Positions 14,254 to 23,817 of a DNA stretch of 34,521 bases are shown here, piece after piece. Both the position numbers and the translations under genes were made by a program. Each line of letters begins with the position of its first letter. Positions within the stretch are counted from its first letter, which is position 1. Origin of the DNA: Sphingomonas sp. (GTDB lineage: Bacteria; Pseudomonadota; Alphaproteobacteria; Sphingomonadales; Sphingomonadaceae); assembly GCF_029239295.1 (NCBI RefSeq), contig NZ_JAQZBC010000023.1, positions 1 through 34,521 on the forward strand, written 5' to 3'. The notes below the pieces were generated by a model. That model had not been told where the DNA came from, ran no database searches, and saw only the letters and a program-made list of their open reading frames with translations.

Positions 14254-15396
14254 TTACTTCTTGCGCAGCAGTTTTTCCAGTTCCTGATTGGCCGCCGCCG
14301 ACCGATCCGGCTCGATTGGCTGGGTTACGGCCCAATCGACAGTTGCGAAAAGACCATCGCGCAGATCGGTAGCGGCCTTAAACCCCAAAATCCGGTGCAT
14401 GCGACCAACGTCGGCGAAGCAGTGCCGGATATCGCCGGGGCGGAACCTGCCGGAAATGCTGGACCGGCCAGAAACTCCCATCTTCTCCTGTAGAAGATCG
14501 ACGATGTGCGCGACTGTATGGCGTTCACCAGTTCCAACGTTGATGATGTTATCCGGCGAACTGGGGAGATCGAGCGCGCAGCGAAATGCATGCGCGACGT
14601 CCTCGATAAAAACGAAATCACGGCTTTCCTCGCCGTCCTCGAAGATGTCGATATTGCCGCCCTGCTTCAGAGTGTTGGCAAAGATCGACAGGATGCCGGT
14701 ATAAGGATTGCGTAGCGACTGGCCCGGCCCATAGACATTCTGCAGACGCAAGGCGACGAAACGGGTGCCAATTGCCTCACAAGCGATCTGACACATATGT
14801 TCCTGGGCCAACTTCGATGCTGCGTAGATCGACTGGGGGTCGATCTTGTCGTCCTCCTTGGTCGGGACGGGTACGAGCGGGTCGCCGTTGTCGGAGAAGT
14901 CGAATATTCCGCGCGCCATGTCCTCGGCCGAGCGACCGGCAGGATAATAGCGCTGAGCCGCTTCGCTGCTGGCATCTGCTGCGCGCACATAGGCACCTTC
15001 GCCATAGACCGAGCGCGACGAGCTGAGGATCAGTGCTTCTGGGCGCAGTGTAGCAGATTTGACCATTTCCTCGAGCAGGACGGCCGTCCCCATGACGTTG
15101 GTGTCATAGTAGCGCTGGATTTCGTACATCGACTGACCGGTGCCCGTCTCCGCCGCGAAATGGTAAACCGCGGTCACGCCACCGAGCGCATCGCGCATCA
15201 GGTCGCGATCGCAGATGCTGCCCTTGATAAAGCGGACGCCGGGTTGCGACAGGATGTCGCTGTGATCGGGATTTTCGCCGTGAACCTGCGGGCTAAGCGT
15301 ATCGACGAGCACCAGTTCATGCCCGCCTTCGGCCAGCAGGCGTTTCGTTAGTGCGCGGCCGATGAAACCGAGGCCCCCGGTGATCAGAATTTTCAT
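14254..15396 (-). CDS. NAD-dependent sugar epimerase/dehydratase (WbiB-like)
   Basis: 380 aa, extended SDR fold. GGLGFIGRALTKRLL is the NAD site at the N-terminus. SSSRSVYGEGAY carries the catalytic Ser, and YAASKLAQEHMCQIA the YxxxK. LQNVYGPGQSLRNPYTGILS and FVFIEDVAHAFRCAL are substrate-domain blocks. The early segment LVDTLSPQVHGENPD resembles the dTDP-L-rhamnose 4-epimerase group (WbiB), which makes dTDP-6-deoxy-L-talose. Placement beside the rml genes fits that, but the substrate is inferred. It overlaps the upstream glycosyltransferase gene by 4 nt (ATGA). Confidence 0.75.
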   Translation of the reverse strand: MKILITGGLGFIGRALTKRLLAEGGHELVLVDTLSPQVHGENPDHSDILSQPGVRFIKGSICDRDLMRDALGGVTAVYHFAAETGTGQSMYEIQRYYDTNVMGTAVLLEEMVKSATLRPEALILSSSRSVYGEGAYVRAADASSEAAQRYYPAGRSAEDMARGIFDFSDNGDPLVPVPTKEDDKIDPQSIYAASKLAQEHMCQIACEAIGTRFVALRLQNVYGPGQSLRNPYTGILSIFANTLKQGGNIDIFEDGEESRDFVFIEDVAHAFRCALDLPSSPDNIINVGTGERHTVAHIVDLLQEKMGVSGRSSISGRFRPGDIRHCFADVGRMHRILGFKAATDLRDGLFATVDWAVTQPIEPDRSAAANQELEKLLRKK

Positions 15397-16430
15397 GGTG
15401 TGGTCCCGGAAGTTTCGAAAGTTGGAGCGTCGCGCGTCTCGACAACGTCTTCTGTGCCTAGCAGCAGCGCGATTATCTGGTCAAGAAAACGGTCGGCTGA
15501 CAGATAGTACTGCCATTCCGGTGCCAACGGGCCGCGCGGGCGCGCGAGTGCCTGTGCCAGGCTCGCGGATGTGTTCATCGGATCAAGCAACACCACGCGC
15601 TCGTGCAGCGGCTGGGGCAAGCCGACCAAGGCCATCGGATTGGTCGTGAGAATGACGGTGCCGAGAGACAGAGCCTCGAACGTGCGCATTGTCAGCCCGG
15701 ACTGACCGTTGTGATGGATGTCAACGACGACACGGGCACGCGCCGTGGCGACCGCGATTTCATTCAGCGTGAAGGGGGTGCTGGAGAATAGCTTGCCCAG
15801 GTGCCATACGCTGGGGTGGAGAGCGAAACGCGCGTACCAAAGTTTGCGCGAATGGAAGAACAACATCAGCTTCAGTCGCCACTTCTGCCGTTCGCACGCA
15901 TCGATCACCTTGGCGATTACCATCGGGCGGTTGCTGTGGAAGGTGGCGCAGTAGAAGAAATCAGTATCGGGCGCTGTATTCGAGAGATCGGTCGGCAGGC
16001 TACTGAAGAGCGGGACGTAGCGATACCCCTCGCGCTGGCAATCGTCCGGATCGAAGCTTGCGACACCGCGCATGAAAGGATCGAGCGTCTTGGCGTAAGG
16101 CTTGTTGGCGCAGCTGTCCCAGGCATAGCGTGCCATCACAATCCCACTGTCGCGCAGCCGGCGGATACAATGGTGCGGGAACATCTCGATCGTGCCGAAC
16201 AGCACATGCGTCGCGCCTGACTGGATGATGTTGTCCGTGATCTGCTCATGGTAGGCCCGCGTGGCGCGCTGACGGACGGCCAGCGACGAATAACGCAGCG
16301 TGATCTTGGTCAGGATCTGATTGGACGGGAATTCATCGTAGAAGCGTGCCGGAATGCCACGGCTGGTCAGCATGTCGGCAAGCCGGCGCAGATAGCCAAA
16401 GAAGGCAGGCCCAACGATGGCGACATTCAT
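15393..16430 (-). CDS. glycosyltransferase, CgeB/GT-B type
   Basis: 345 aa from ATG 16430 (MNVAIVGPAFFGYLRRLADM); a TTG at 16445 is in frame but less likely. The C-terminal half has the GT-B acceptor/donor block VVDIHHNGQSGLTMRTFEAL followed by SLGTVILTTN, as in CgeB-like/Glyco_trans_1_2 proteins, where the Glu binds the nucleotide sugar. The middle part (CATFHSNRPMVIAKVIDACE) also matches CgeB-like proteins. It probably transfers one sugar onto the lipid-linked repeat unit at the cytoplasmic face. The stop overlaps the epimerase start by 4 nt. Donor unknown. Confidence 0.65.
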   Translation of the reverse strand: MNVAIVGPAFFGYLRRLADMLTSRGIPARFYDEFPSNQILTKITLRYSSLAVRQRATRAYHEQITDNIIQSGATHVLFGTIEMFPHHCIRRLRDSGIVMARYAWDSCANKPYAKTLDPFMRGVASFDPDDCQREGYRYVPLFSSLPTDLSNTAPDTDFFYCATFHSNRPMVIAKVIDACERQKWRLKLMLFFHSRKLWYARFALHPSVWHLGKLFSSTPFTLNEIAVATARARVVVDIHHNGQSGLTMRTFEALSLGTVILTTNPMALVGLPQPLHERVVLLDPMNTSASLAQALARPRGPLAPEWQYYLSADRFLDQIIALLLGTEDVVETRDAPTFETSGTTP

Positions 16431-16497
16431 TTCAGGCGCTTGCAACCCATATCTCCATAGATTGAACGGGCCGTGAGGTGCCGGGGCATCACGTCGT

Positions 16498-18147
16498 TCA
16501 CGTGCATAACTGGACCGAGCCGGTGATGGTGGCCCGCCCTGATTGATTGATGACCCCGCTCAGCCGGATTCGGACATATCCGTCGGCATTCTCCAGCACC
16601 ATTTCGCGTCCGCTGCGATCATGGCGAACCGACTGGTCGCCATAGATGTCGCCGAATAGCTTGGACACGCCACGGTCTTCGGACAATGATAAGATGAAGG
16701 TCGCGCGCAGGGAACTGGGGCGCCACGCAATCGCGGTCTCGATCGTCGCCTCCACGGCCGCGCCGCGCGGAATATTGATCCGACAGCGATCGACATGGCC
16801 AGGCAATGGATCGCCGATGTCGCCTTCGCGCACGACCGGGATCGGCCCGTGATGGTGGATGCGTGATCGGCTGCGGACGTCCGCCAGGGTGAAGCCGACC
16901 GTCCCCGTTTCCTGCACCACCCGCACAGCGGCACCAGTGGTCCAGTTCGTTCCGAGCGTGGCGGGGGCGGCATTGGCATAGGGAATATCGAAGCGGATGA
17001 AGTTGCGCGGACAGGTTAGGAGGAAACGCCCACGGGATCGAGATGCTCCGACGACGCCACCGACACTAGCGAGATAATTCGTCTCATCAAACGAGCCGAA
17101 CAGCGTTGAGTTTGACGTTTCTCCGCCATCATCGAACACCGTGTCGCAGTAATTCATGAAGTTGCTTCGGAACGATACCGAGCAGACGGTCGCGCGCGTG
17201 AAGTCAAACACCGTACCAGTGATAGCTTCCCAGTAACCGGAATCGATTACCACCCCCAGACAATCGCCACGAAATGCCACTGCGCTTCCAGCGCCTCCCT
17301 CGCTGGAACAGCCGATCATGCCGAGCGAGGTGGTCCCGCCTTCGAACAGGAAGCCACTCTCCGTTGTCGCGCTGACGCGGCGCAAGCTGATGAGATTGTT
17401 ATCACCGGTGAAGTGGAAGGAAGGGCGGGCAGGATCGCTCGGCCCACGCGCCGAACAATTGTTCATCGACATGTAGAAGCAGCGGTGGAAGATGCCGAAT
17501 TGCAGCACCTCGAAGGTCGCAATGTCGTCGATCGTGCAGCTGACGTTGAAATTATGCAGATCGAAGGCGATCGCGCACTTGCGGATCATCCCGTTCCTCA
17601 CCGCTGCGTACAAAACGTAATCCGCTTCCTGTGAGGCGCCCTTGTTAGGAAGTAGCCGTCCGCCGCGCACGATCCCAGTGGTGAACATCGTACCGCTGTT
17701 GAAATTGTCGCCCATCAGCGTCTGGCCATTGAGGTTGATGGCCACGTTCGACGGCACAATGATCGGCCCGCGCACGTAATAGGGATTGGATGACGAGCCA
17801 AAGATGATCTCGCCGCCACCTGCGGTATGAACCTCCAGGATGGCGGCATTGATCGCAGCGGTATCGTCTGTCTTTCCGTCGCCCTTCGCACCTTTGTCGT
17901 TGACGGAATAGACATCGAGCGCCTTGGCCTGAAGCGTCCGGGCCGGTGCGTTGCGGCGCGCGACCAGTGCTCCGCCCTGCGGTCCGTCGACAGCCTCGCG
18001 TCCCCCGCCGCTTACCCCGCTTTCCTGCGCCATGACGGGCACCAGCGGCACGGCGCTGCCCAGGGATGCCATCAATGCGTCACGGCGTGATGGGCGCCAG
18101 TCCTTACCGGCGCGGCGCAGTGAGGCGAACAGGCGATCGAGTCCCAT
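16498..18147 (-). CDS. secreted right-handed beta-helix (pectate-lyase-like) protein
   Basis: 549 aa from ATG 18147, with AAGGA 7 nt upstream. SRRDALMASLGSAV plus a hydrophobic run and a VMAQES site around residue 40 resembles a Tat signal. From residue about 78, DVYSVNDKGAKGDGKTDDTA is the classic entry of pectate_lyase_3/beta-helix proteins, followed by the GGGEIIF and NLNGQTLMGD rungs. A C-terminal beta-rich region (about 430-549) may bind sugar. In an EPS operon such a protein could be a lyase, depolymerase or chain-length editor acting outside the inner membrane. No catalytic residues can be assigned. The gene lies between two glycosyltransferase genes. Confidence 0.65.
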   Translation of the reverse strand: MGLDRLFASLRRAGKDWRPSRRDALMASLGSAVPLVPVMAQESGVSGGGREAVDGPQGGALVARRNAPARTLQAKALDVYSVNDKGAKGDGKTDDTAAINAAILEVHTAGGGEIIFGSSSNPYYVRGPIIVPSNVAINLNGQTLMGDNFNSGTMFTTGIVRGGRLLPNKGASQEADYVLYAAVRNGMIRKCAIAFDLHNFNVSCTIDDIATFEVLQFGIFHRCFYMSMNNCSARGPSDPARPSFHFTGDNNLISLRRVSATTESGFLFEGGTTSLGMIGCSSEGGAGSAVAFRGDCLGVVIDSGYWEAITGTVFDFTRATVCSVSFRSNFMNYCDTVFDDGGETSNSTLFGSFDETNYLASVGGVVGASRSRGRFLLTCPRNFIRFDIPYANAAPATLGTNWTTGAAVRVVQETGTVGFTLADVRSRSRIHHHGPIPVVREGDIGDPLPGHVDRCRINIPRGAAVEATIETAIAWRPSSLRATFILSLSEDRGVSKLFGDIYGDQSVRHDRSGREMVLENADGYVRIRLSGVINQSGRATITGSVQLCT

Positions 18148-18240
18148 GACTGTGTCCTTATGACAGGGAAGGGGTGCCAGCCTTACGACCCAAGCCGCTC
18201 GACAACGAACGTCGCGAGTATCTTGCAGCAGACGCGGCGC

Positions 18241-19251
18241 TTAATAAGGAACACGGCCAAGGCGGCGAGCGACGAGGGCTGCATTGCGCAGCAGCCTGGG
18301 ATGGCGGGCGAGGAAGACCTGTACCTTCGCCTTGGTATCAAGCAGCGCGATCGCGTGGGGATCGCTAGCGCTGTCGCGAAAGCCCGCCTCGTCGGCGATG
18401 CGCCGGCACGAAGCCCTGACCTTGGGATCGTCGATGCGGAAGGCGGCGAGAACCATCAGATAGGCAAGGAAGTGGGTAACGTGCGCGCGGAAGACCGTGG
18501 CGAGCGCCGGATCGGCAAACTGATCGCGGAACATGCTCCTCTCAAGCGCGAGCATCTCTGCGGCGCGGGTAAAGCTCGCCTCATTCATGCCGCGCGACGT
18601 GCTGCCGCTGCGCGTCAGCGCGCGATACAGCGGCTGCCCGAGATAAACGACCTTGCGTGCATGAAGCGCGACGTGGCGCGAGAAGATCGAATCTTCATAG
18701 GCGCGCAGCGCCGGAAAACGAATGTCATGCTCGGCGAGCAGGGCGCGGCGATAGACCTTGTTCCAGATCACAGAATGGAAATTGCGATCGAGCATGGCGT
18801 CGACGAATACAGAGGCGTCGGTCGACGATGTGTCGCTTTCAGGCCCCCGCCGCGCCACGACGCGACCCTGACCGTCGACAAATTCGATGCCGAACGAAAC
18901 GACATCCGCGTCGCTGTCGGTAATAACCTTTTCCATGCGCGCCAGGAGGTCGAGCGAGACCGTATCGTCGCTGTCGACAAAGGCGATATAGCGGCCGCGG
19001 GCTCGGGAAAGGGCATAATTGCGGGCCGCTCCCTGTCCGCCATTTTCCTTGGAGAAGACGCGCAGGCGCTGGTCACCCTGCGCCATGTCATCAAGAATTT
19101 GCCGGCTGTTGTCCGTTGAGCCATCGTCAACGACGATAAGCTCAAGGTGTTCATATGACTGATGCAGTACCGATTGAATACATTCCTCAAGGTAAGAGGC
19201 AGTATTGTGCACCGGAATGATGACGCTGAAAAAAGGCGCTTCTTCTGTCAT
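18241..19251 (-). CDS. family 2 glycosyltransferase
   Basis: 336 aa. The GT-A fold is clear: SVIIPVHNTASYLEECIQSV, LELIVVDDGSTDNSRQIL, GGQGAARNYALSRARGRYIA, then FVDSDDTVS with the metal-binding DxD-type motif near residue 95. The C-terminal part is helical and gives no membrane segment. It should use a nucleotide sugar at the cytoplasmic face to extend the undecaprenyl-linked unit. The 17-bp gap to the upstream polymerase gene suggests one transcript. Donor not predictable. Confidence 0.85.
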   Translation of the reverse strand: MTEEAPFFSVIIPVHNTASYLEECIQSVLHQSYEHLELIVVDDGSTDNSRQILDDMAQGDQRLRVFSKENGGQGAARNYALSRARGRYIAFVDSDDTVSLDLLARMEKVITDSDADVVSFGIEFVDGQGRVVARRGPESDTSSTDASVFVDAMLDRNFHSVIWNKVYRRALLAEHDIRFPALRAYEDSIFSRHVALHARKVVYLGQPLYRALTRSGSTSRGMNEASFTRAAEMLALERSMFRDQFADPALATVFRAHVTHFLAYLMVLAAFRIDDPKVRASCRRIADEAGFRDSASDPHAIALLDTKAKVQVFLARHPRLLRNAALVARRLGRVPY

Positions 19252-19268
19252 GACATGTCCATAGCAAT

Positions 19269-20309
19269 CTAGGCGCTGAGCTCGTTTGAGAAATAATAAG
19301 GGTTAAAAGGTGCCAAATTATCCACATCGTCATGGAAATTTTTCAGTCGAGACAGCGAGAGAATTACCGCAGCCGCAAAAACAAAAGCCATAAACGACCT
19401 ATCGATAACGAAGGATCTGCTATTCTTCTTGTTTGCGGTTGCCAATGAAAGATACAGGAGAAAAAGAAACAGCCCCTGAAGTCTCAGGCCGGCGTAGTAT
19501 TGGCGGGCGATAAGGAATGACGCGAGCTGCATGATAAAGATAGATAACAAGGCGATGTTGCTGATGATGTCCCTGTTATTCTGCGAAACACGCAGCGCAG
19601 CGATGACCAGCACGGTTGCGAGCAGCGGGGCGACACCCGAAATGCCTCCGATGCCAGAAATGTCGGAATTCTGGGAAACCTTGTCGCCCACATAGTCGCC
19701 GAACAGGACAAAGGCGACGATCAGCCCGAACCCGGCCGCAAGGAACGTGCGGATGCGCGCTTCCATCAATGCCCACAGGCTGGCCGCAAGCAGGACCGAC
19801 GAGATCTGGATGCTGGCGGCGATAATGCCGCACGCGACAAATGCCTTGAGCCAGCCACGCGCCAGCGCTGCGGCGCCGAGCGCGACAATCGCGAAGGCCA
19901 GGCCGTAGCGCAGCCCGTTCATGGTCATGTCGAGAAGATAATAAGGCAAGACGATTGCCATGAAAAGCAAGGGTATGCGTTCGAGCAGCAGGCCTGCGGC
20001 AAGCATGATGAGCGCAACCGCGCACCCCAGCACGATCAGGATGTCGAAAGAGTCTCGGAAAAACCAGCTCAGGATCTCTACCAGAACCGTGAAGCCCGGC
20101 TCGAAACTTGAGGCAAGAAAGCCCTGATAGCGAATGATGTCGAAGGATTGGATGTAGACGGCGCTGTCTGTCCCGACGATCCCACGCAGAGCGATAAGCA
20201 CGAACATCGGCACGAATGCGATAACCGCGGCCATCCGCAATTTGTCGAGCAGCAACCCGGTGCCCAGCGACACGACCAGGACAAGGTAGCAGACGATATA
20301 CGGCGTCAT
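19269..20309 (-). CDS. EpsG-type polysaccharide polymerase (Wzy-like)
   Basis: 346 aa with roughly 9-10 hydrophobic helices and short loops. The N-terminus MTPYIVCYLVLVVSLGTG followed by a RGIVGTDSAVYIQSFD loop resembles EpsG (RG-x-x-GTD-x-x-Y), a family that polymerises EPS repeat units. FEPGFTVLVEILSWFF is another EpsG-like block. The 3' third of the gene is AT-richer than its neighbours. It overlaps the upstream glycosyltransferase gene by 4 nt. A second polymerase-like gene lies at 28476-29855, so the division of labour is open. Confidence 0.75.
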   Translation of the reverse strand: MTPYIVCYLVLVVSLGTGLLLDKLRMAAVIAFVPMFVLIALRGIVGTDSAVYIQSFDIIRYQGFLASSFEPGFTVLVEILSWFFRDSFDILIVLGCAVALIMLAAGLLLERIPLLFMAIVLPYYLLDMTMNGLRYGLAFAIVALGAAALARGWLKAFVACGIIAASIQISSVLLAASLWALMEARIRTFLAAGFGLIVAFVLFGDYVGDKVSQNSDISGIGGISGVAPLLATVLVIAALRVSQNNRDIISNIALLSIFIMQLASFLIARQYYAGLRLQGLFLFLLYLSLATANKKNSRSFVIDRSFMAFVFAAAVILSLSRLKNFHDDVDNLAPFNPYYFSNELSA

Positions 20310-21463
20310 ACCACCGACAAATCCGGTTTTGGCCCAGCTGCGATGGTGCGGGTGACGATCGTTGCGGCGCTGGCGCTACCTTCGACGCCAGCGATGCGCT
20401 CGTCCTTCGTCACCGATAAGCGGACCGATACTCGCCGCCGCACCCGACCCAATGCCCAGCCGATTTCCGCGACGCTTCCGGTGATCAGCGTCGCAGCCAG
20501 TGCCACTACGGACCTTTCCCGGACAAAGTTTCGCATCGCAGCCAAGGTAAACCGCCAATAGGAGCGGTGGTAAAGCAGGCATTGCGCGTACAACCGGCCC
20601 CACTGCGGCTCGACGGGGGGGCTGAGCGTGATCTGCTCGAGCGCACGCACCAGCGAATAACCCCATACCGTGGGCACACTGTAGAATTCCGGCACCAGCG
20701 GGTGCCAGGCGAGATCGCGGAACGGGCGGATATGGGCATTGTCGCGCAGGCCGCCGACATGGCGTCCGGCCGCACTCTGCCCTGCGGTACTGGCACCGGA
20801 TGCGCCGAGGATCACGGCCGGGAAATCGATGTCGAGCGTCTTGCGCGCATGAGTCGCGATTAGCGCCGCGGAATAGATGTCGGGGCTGACTCCGCCGAAC
20901 AGCGCGCCATGCTGCGCTACTATACGCTCGATCAATGATCGCGCCACCAGCCCGCAATAAGCACGCGGCATGTCGAACACGCCATGGCCCAGCTTGCCCG
21001 CGGCCTCACGCAGCGCCGCATGGGCATCAAGCGTGCGGACCCGGCCCGAATAGTCGCTGACCCACACCGTGCCGGAATATGCCTCCGGATTGCTGCGATG
21101 CAGATAATCGGGCCAGTAGAAGACGATCGGGAAGGAGAAGCGGACCGCCTCCACGCCATCCTGCTGGGCCCGTCGGGCGATGGCGACGATGTCAGGAGCG
21201 ATCAGATCGTCGTCACCGATAAAGCAGACATAGTCGCCCGTCGCATGGCTCAACGCGATGTTGAAATTGTCGACGACGCTGATCCCCGTCGTCGGGCGCA
21301 CTACCTTCAGCTGCGGATGTGAGATCGCATTCCATGGATTGGTCGCGCTGGTATCCGAGACTACCAGTTCGATATCCTGGCCCATCGCGAGGATTGCCTC
21401 GACCGTCCCTTGGGCATAGCGGAACCGCTCATGCGTCGGGATGACGAGCGACAGGATCGGCAT
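20306..21463 (-). CDS. family 2 glycosyltransferase with long C-terminal region
   Basis: 385 aa. The N-terminal GT-A domain shows SLVIPTHERFRYAQGTVEAI, IELVVSDTSAT and VCFIGDDDLIAPDI, where DDD is the metal/donor motif. The C-terminal 200 residues include HGALFGGVSPDIYSAAL and LEQITLSP; this part is seen in O-antigen GT2 enzymes but is not otherwise assignable. ATG 21463 overlaps the dehydratase stop by 1 nt (TGATG), and its 3' end overlaps the EpsG-like gene by 4 nt. It extends the repeat unit; sugar unknown. Confidence 0.8.
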   Translation of the reverse strand: MPILSLVIPTHERFRYAQGTVEAILAMGQDIELVVSDTSATNPWNAISHPQLKVVRPTTGISVVDNFNIALSHATGDYVCFIGDDDLIAPDIVAIARRAQQDGVEAVRFSFPIVFYWPDYLHRSNPEAYSGTVWVSDYSGRVRTLDAHAALREAAGKLGHGVFDMPRAYCGLVARSLIERIVAQHGALFGGVSPDIYSAALIATHARKTLDIDFPAVILGASGASTAGQSAAGRHVGGLRDNAHIRPFRDLAWHPLVPEFYSVPTVWGYSLVRALEQITLSPPVEPQWGRLYAQCLLYHRSYWRFTLAAMRNFVRERSVVALAATLITGSVAEIGWALGRVRRRVSVRLSVTKDERIAGVEGSASAATIVTRTIAAGPKPDLSVV

Positions 21464-22476
21464 CAGCGATTGGCCAGCGCATTCTGCACGTAAGGCAAGG
21501 CAAGCAGAGTCTGCTTCACCTCGGCGATCGACAGGCGTTGTGTGTTATGGGACGTGTAATCGTCTATTAGATTGGCCTGCGGTGAGCCTTCGGAAATGAA
21601 CACTTCGTAGTTCAGGTCACGATTGTCGGCCGGGATCCGCCAGTAGCGGTCCATGTCGTCGGCCTTCGCCATCTCCTCGCGTGAGACGAGCGATTCATAC
21701 AGCTTCTCGCCGTGGCGGGTGCCAATGACGCGGACCCGCTCGGGCACTTCGAACAATTCGCACAGCGCGGTCGCCAGGTCGCCGATGGTGCAGGCCGGCG
21801 CCTTCTGGACGAAGGTGTCGCCCTGCGCGCCGTGCGTGAACGCGTGCAGCACCAGATCGACCGATTCCTCCAGCGACATAAGGAACCGCGTCATGGCGGG
21901 ATCGGTGATGCCCAGTTCCTGCCCCGCCTTGATCCGTTCGATGAACAGCGGGATCACCGACCCGCGCGAAGCCATGACGTTGCCGTAACGCGTCGCGCAC
22001 AGCACGGGATCGTTCGCGCCCATCGTGCGTGAGCGGGCGACCAGCACCTTTTCGGCCATCGCCTTGGAGATGCCCATCGCATTGATCGGATAGACCGCCT
22101 TGTCGGTACTCAGCAGCACCAGCCGCTGCACGCCATTCATCAGCGCCGCGTTGATGACGTTCTCGGTGCCGATCACATTGGTGCGCACTGCCTCCATCGG
22201 ATAGAATTCGCACGACGGCACCTGCTTGAGCGCCGCGGCGTGGAACACGTAATCGACGCCGCGCATCGCGAGGTTGACCGATTCCGGGTTGCGCGTGTCG
22301 CCGATGACGAAGCGTACCCGGTTGTTCTGCAGCGCGACGCGCATGTTCTCCTGCTTCAGCTCGTCGCGCGAGAAGATCACGATCTGCTCGACGTCCGACG
22401 ACAGAAAGCGGCTGAGCACGGTCTTGCCGAAGGACCCCGTGCCCCCGGTGATCATCAGGGTTTTGCCTTGGAACAT
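21463..22476 (-). CDS. UDP-GlcNAc 4,6-dehydratase/5-epimerase, CapE/FnlA type
   Basis: 337 aa. GGTGSFGKTVLSRFL (residues 11-25) is the nucleotide site, followed by VIFSRDELKQENMR. STDKAVYPINAMGISKAMAE carries the active site: TDK plus MxxxK in place of the usual YxxxK, the hallmark of the CapE/WbjB/FnlA group. LCATRYGNVMASRGSVIPLF is also typical. CapE-like enzymes convert UDP-GlcNAc to a UDP-4-keto-6-deoxy-HexNAc of L-arabino configuration. The usual next enzymes for L-FucNAc (reductase, 2-epimerase) are absent here. Aminotransferase homologues nearby suggest a 4-amino sugar instead, which is inference. Confidence 0.85.
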   Translation of the reverse strand: MFQGKTLMITGGTGSFGKTVLSRFLSSDVEQIVIFSRDELKQENMRVALQNNRVRFVIGDTRNPESVNLAMRGVDYVFHAAALKQVPSCEFYPMEAVRTNVIGTENVINAALMNGVQRLVLLSTDKAVYPINAMGISKAMAEKVLVARSRTMGANDPVLCATRYGNVMASRGSVIPLFIERIKAGQELGITDPAMTRFLMSLEESVDLVLHAFTHGAQGDTFVQKAPACTIGDLATALCELFEVPERVRVIGTRHGEKLYESLVSREEMAKADDMDRYWRIPADNRDLNYEVFISEGSPQANLIDDYTSHNTQRLSIAEVKQTLLALPYVQNALANR

Positions 22477-22491
22477 CGTATCACCAATATG

Positions 22492-23817
22492 TTAGGGTTG
22501 AGGCGACTGGGCGCGTGCGGATCGGTCCGCGCCCCCGTTAGCAAGGCGGCCGGCGATCGCAAACGGATTGGCGAAACACGGCTCGATCCGCGCAGCACGC
22601 CACCACAGCGCGGCCGCGGCCAGCGCATGATAGATCGCATAGGTGATGCAGACACCCGCGATTGCATCGTGCGTGGCGAGCCAGGCGGTGGTCGCCAGCA
22701 CCACCCCGCCCATGATGCAGGAAATCGTCGCCATCGCGCGATAGTCGCGCCGCGTCACCAGCACGATCGCCGGGATCAGCCCCAGCGCGCCGATTGCGGC
22801 ACCCGGCATCAGCAGCGTGACATAATGGATCACCGCCGCCTGTTGCGGCGAACCCTGCAGCCACAAGGGCACAAGCCACGGTGCCGCGATCCCCAGTGCG
22901 ATGCCCGGCAGCACCGCCAGCACAATGATCGCCAGCACCAGGCGGCCGATCCAGCGTTGCGCGTCGGCCACCCGTTGCGCATCGAGCGCGGCGATCAGCT
23001 TGGGCTGCACGAACTGGGAGGCGGGGCTGGCGAGGAAGGTGATCGGCACCAGCGACAGCGTCGAGGCGAGGAAATAGGGCCCGGTATCGGCCGGCGAGGC
23101 CAGCGCTGACAGCAGCACCTTGTCGAGCTGCATCGTGCAGGCGCCGGCGATCGTATAGATCATCACGGCGATGCTCGTCGCGCCGGCCATGCGCGATACC
23201 GTGGCCGGGGCGCCGACCGCGCGATGCTGGTACAGGAAGAGCAGACGGGACACGAGCAGCACGATCGCCGCTCCGGCGACCTGGCCGATGATGAACACCT
23301 GGACTGTACCGCCAAACGCGATGACGGCCGCCAGCGCAACGCCGTGGCGCAGCAGCAGGCTGGTGAACTGGGCCAGCGTCGAGGTGACGAACCGCTGGCG
23401 CGCGATGAAGCCGATGACGACCAGATTCTGCCACACCACCAGCAGCAGCGACAGGCAGACCAGCAGCGCGACCGGCACCGGCACCGGGAGCACACCGATC
23501 GCCGCGAGCGCGCCCGCGACGGCAGTGATGGCCAGATAGAATTGCAGCATCATGCGTTCGCTGCGCTGCATCAGCGTACGCCGGTCATGCTCGCTGCCGA
23601 GCACCGGAAATTCGCGCGCAATGGTGATCGCCAAGCCAAGGTCGAGCACCACCGCCAATGTCTGCAGCGCGATGATCGTCGCCGCCAGCCCGAATTGCGC
23701 GGGCGGCATCGCGCGGCTGAGCCAGGGCAGCACCACCAGCCCCAGCGCGGCGACGCCGATCCGCCCGCCGTACAGCACGGCCATCGGCAGCAGTCGTCGG
23801 GCCATCGCGGGCAGCAT
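22492..23817 (-). CDS. Wzx-type oligosaccharide flippase
   Basis: 441 aa from ATG 23817, which overlaps the upstream aminotransferase-like stop by 1 nt (TGATG). About 12 hydrophobic helices run through the length. The N-terminus shows the MOP-superfamily pattern (LYGGRIGVAALGLVVLPWLS, then PPAQFGLAATIIALQTLAVV). An in-frame extension upstream is in the shadow of the aminotransferase gene and is not protein-like. It would flip the undecaprenyl-linked repeat unit across the inner membrane for polymerisation. The last 20 residues are polar and cytoplasmic. Confidence 0.85.
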   Translation of the reverse strand: MLPAMARRLLPMAVLYGGRIGVAALGLVVLPWLSRAMPPAQFGLAATIIALQTLAVVLDLGLAITIAREFPVLGSEHDRRTLMQRSERMMLQFYLAITAVAGALAAIGVLPVPVPVALLVCLSLLLVVWQNLVVIGFIARQRFVTSTLAQFTSLLLRHGVALAAVIAFGGTVQVFIIGQVAGAAIVLLVSRLLFLYQHRAVGAPATVSRMAGATSIAVMIYTIAGACTMQLDKVLLSALASPADTGPYFLASTLSLVPITFLASPASQFVQPKLIAALDAQRVADAQRWIGRLVLAIIVLAVLPGIALGIAAPWLVPLWLQGSPQQAAVIHYVTLLMPGAAIGALGLIPAIVLVTRRDYRAMATISCIMGGVVLATTAWLATHDAIAGVCITYAIYHALAAAALWWRAARIEPCFANPFAIAGRLANGGADRSARAQSPQP

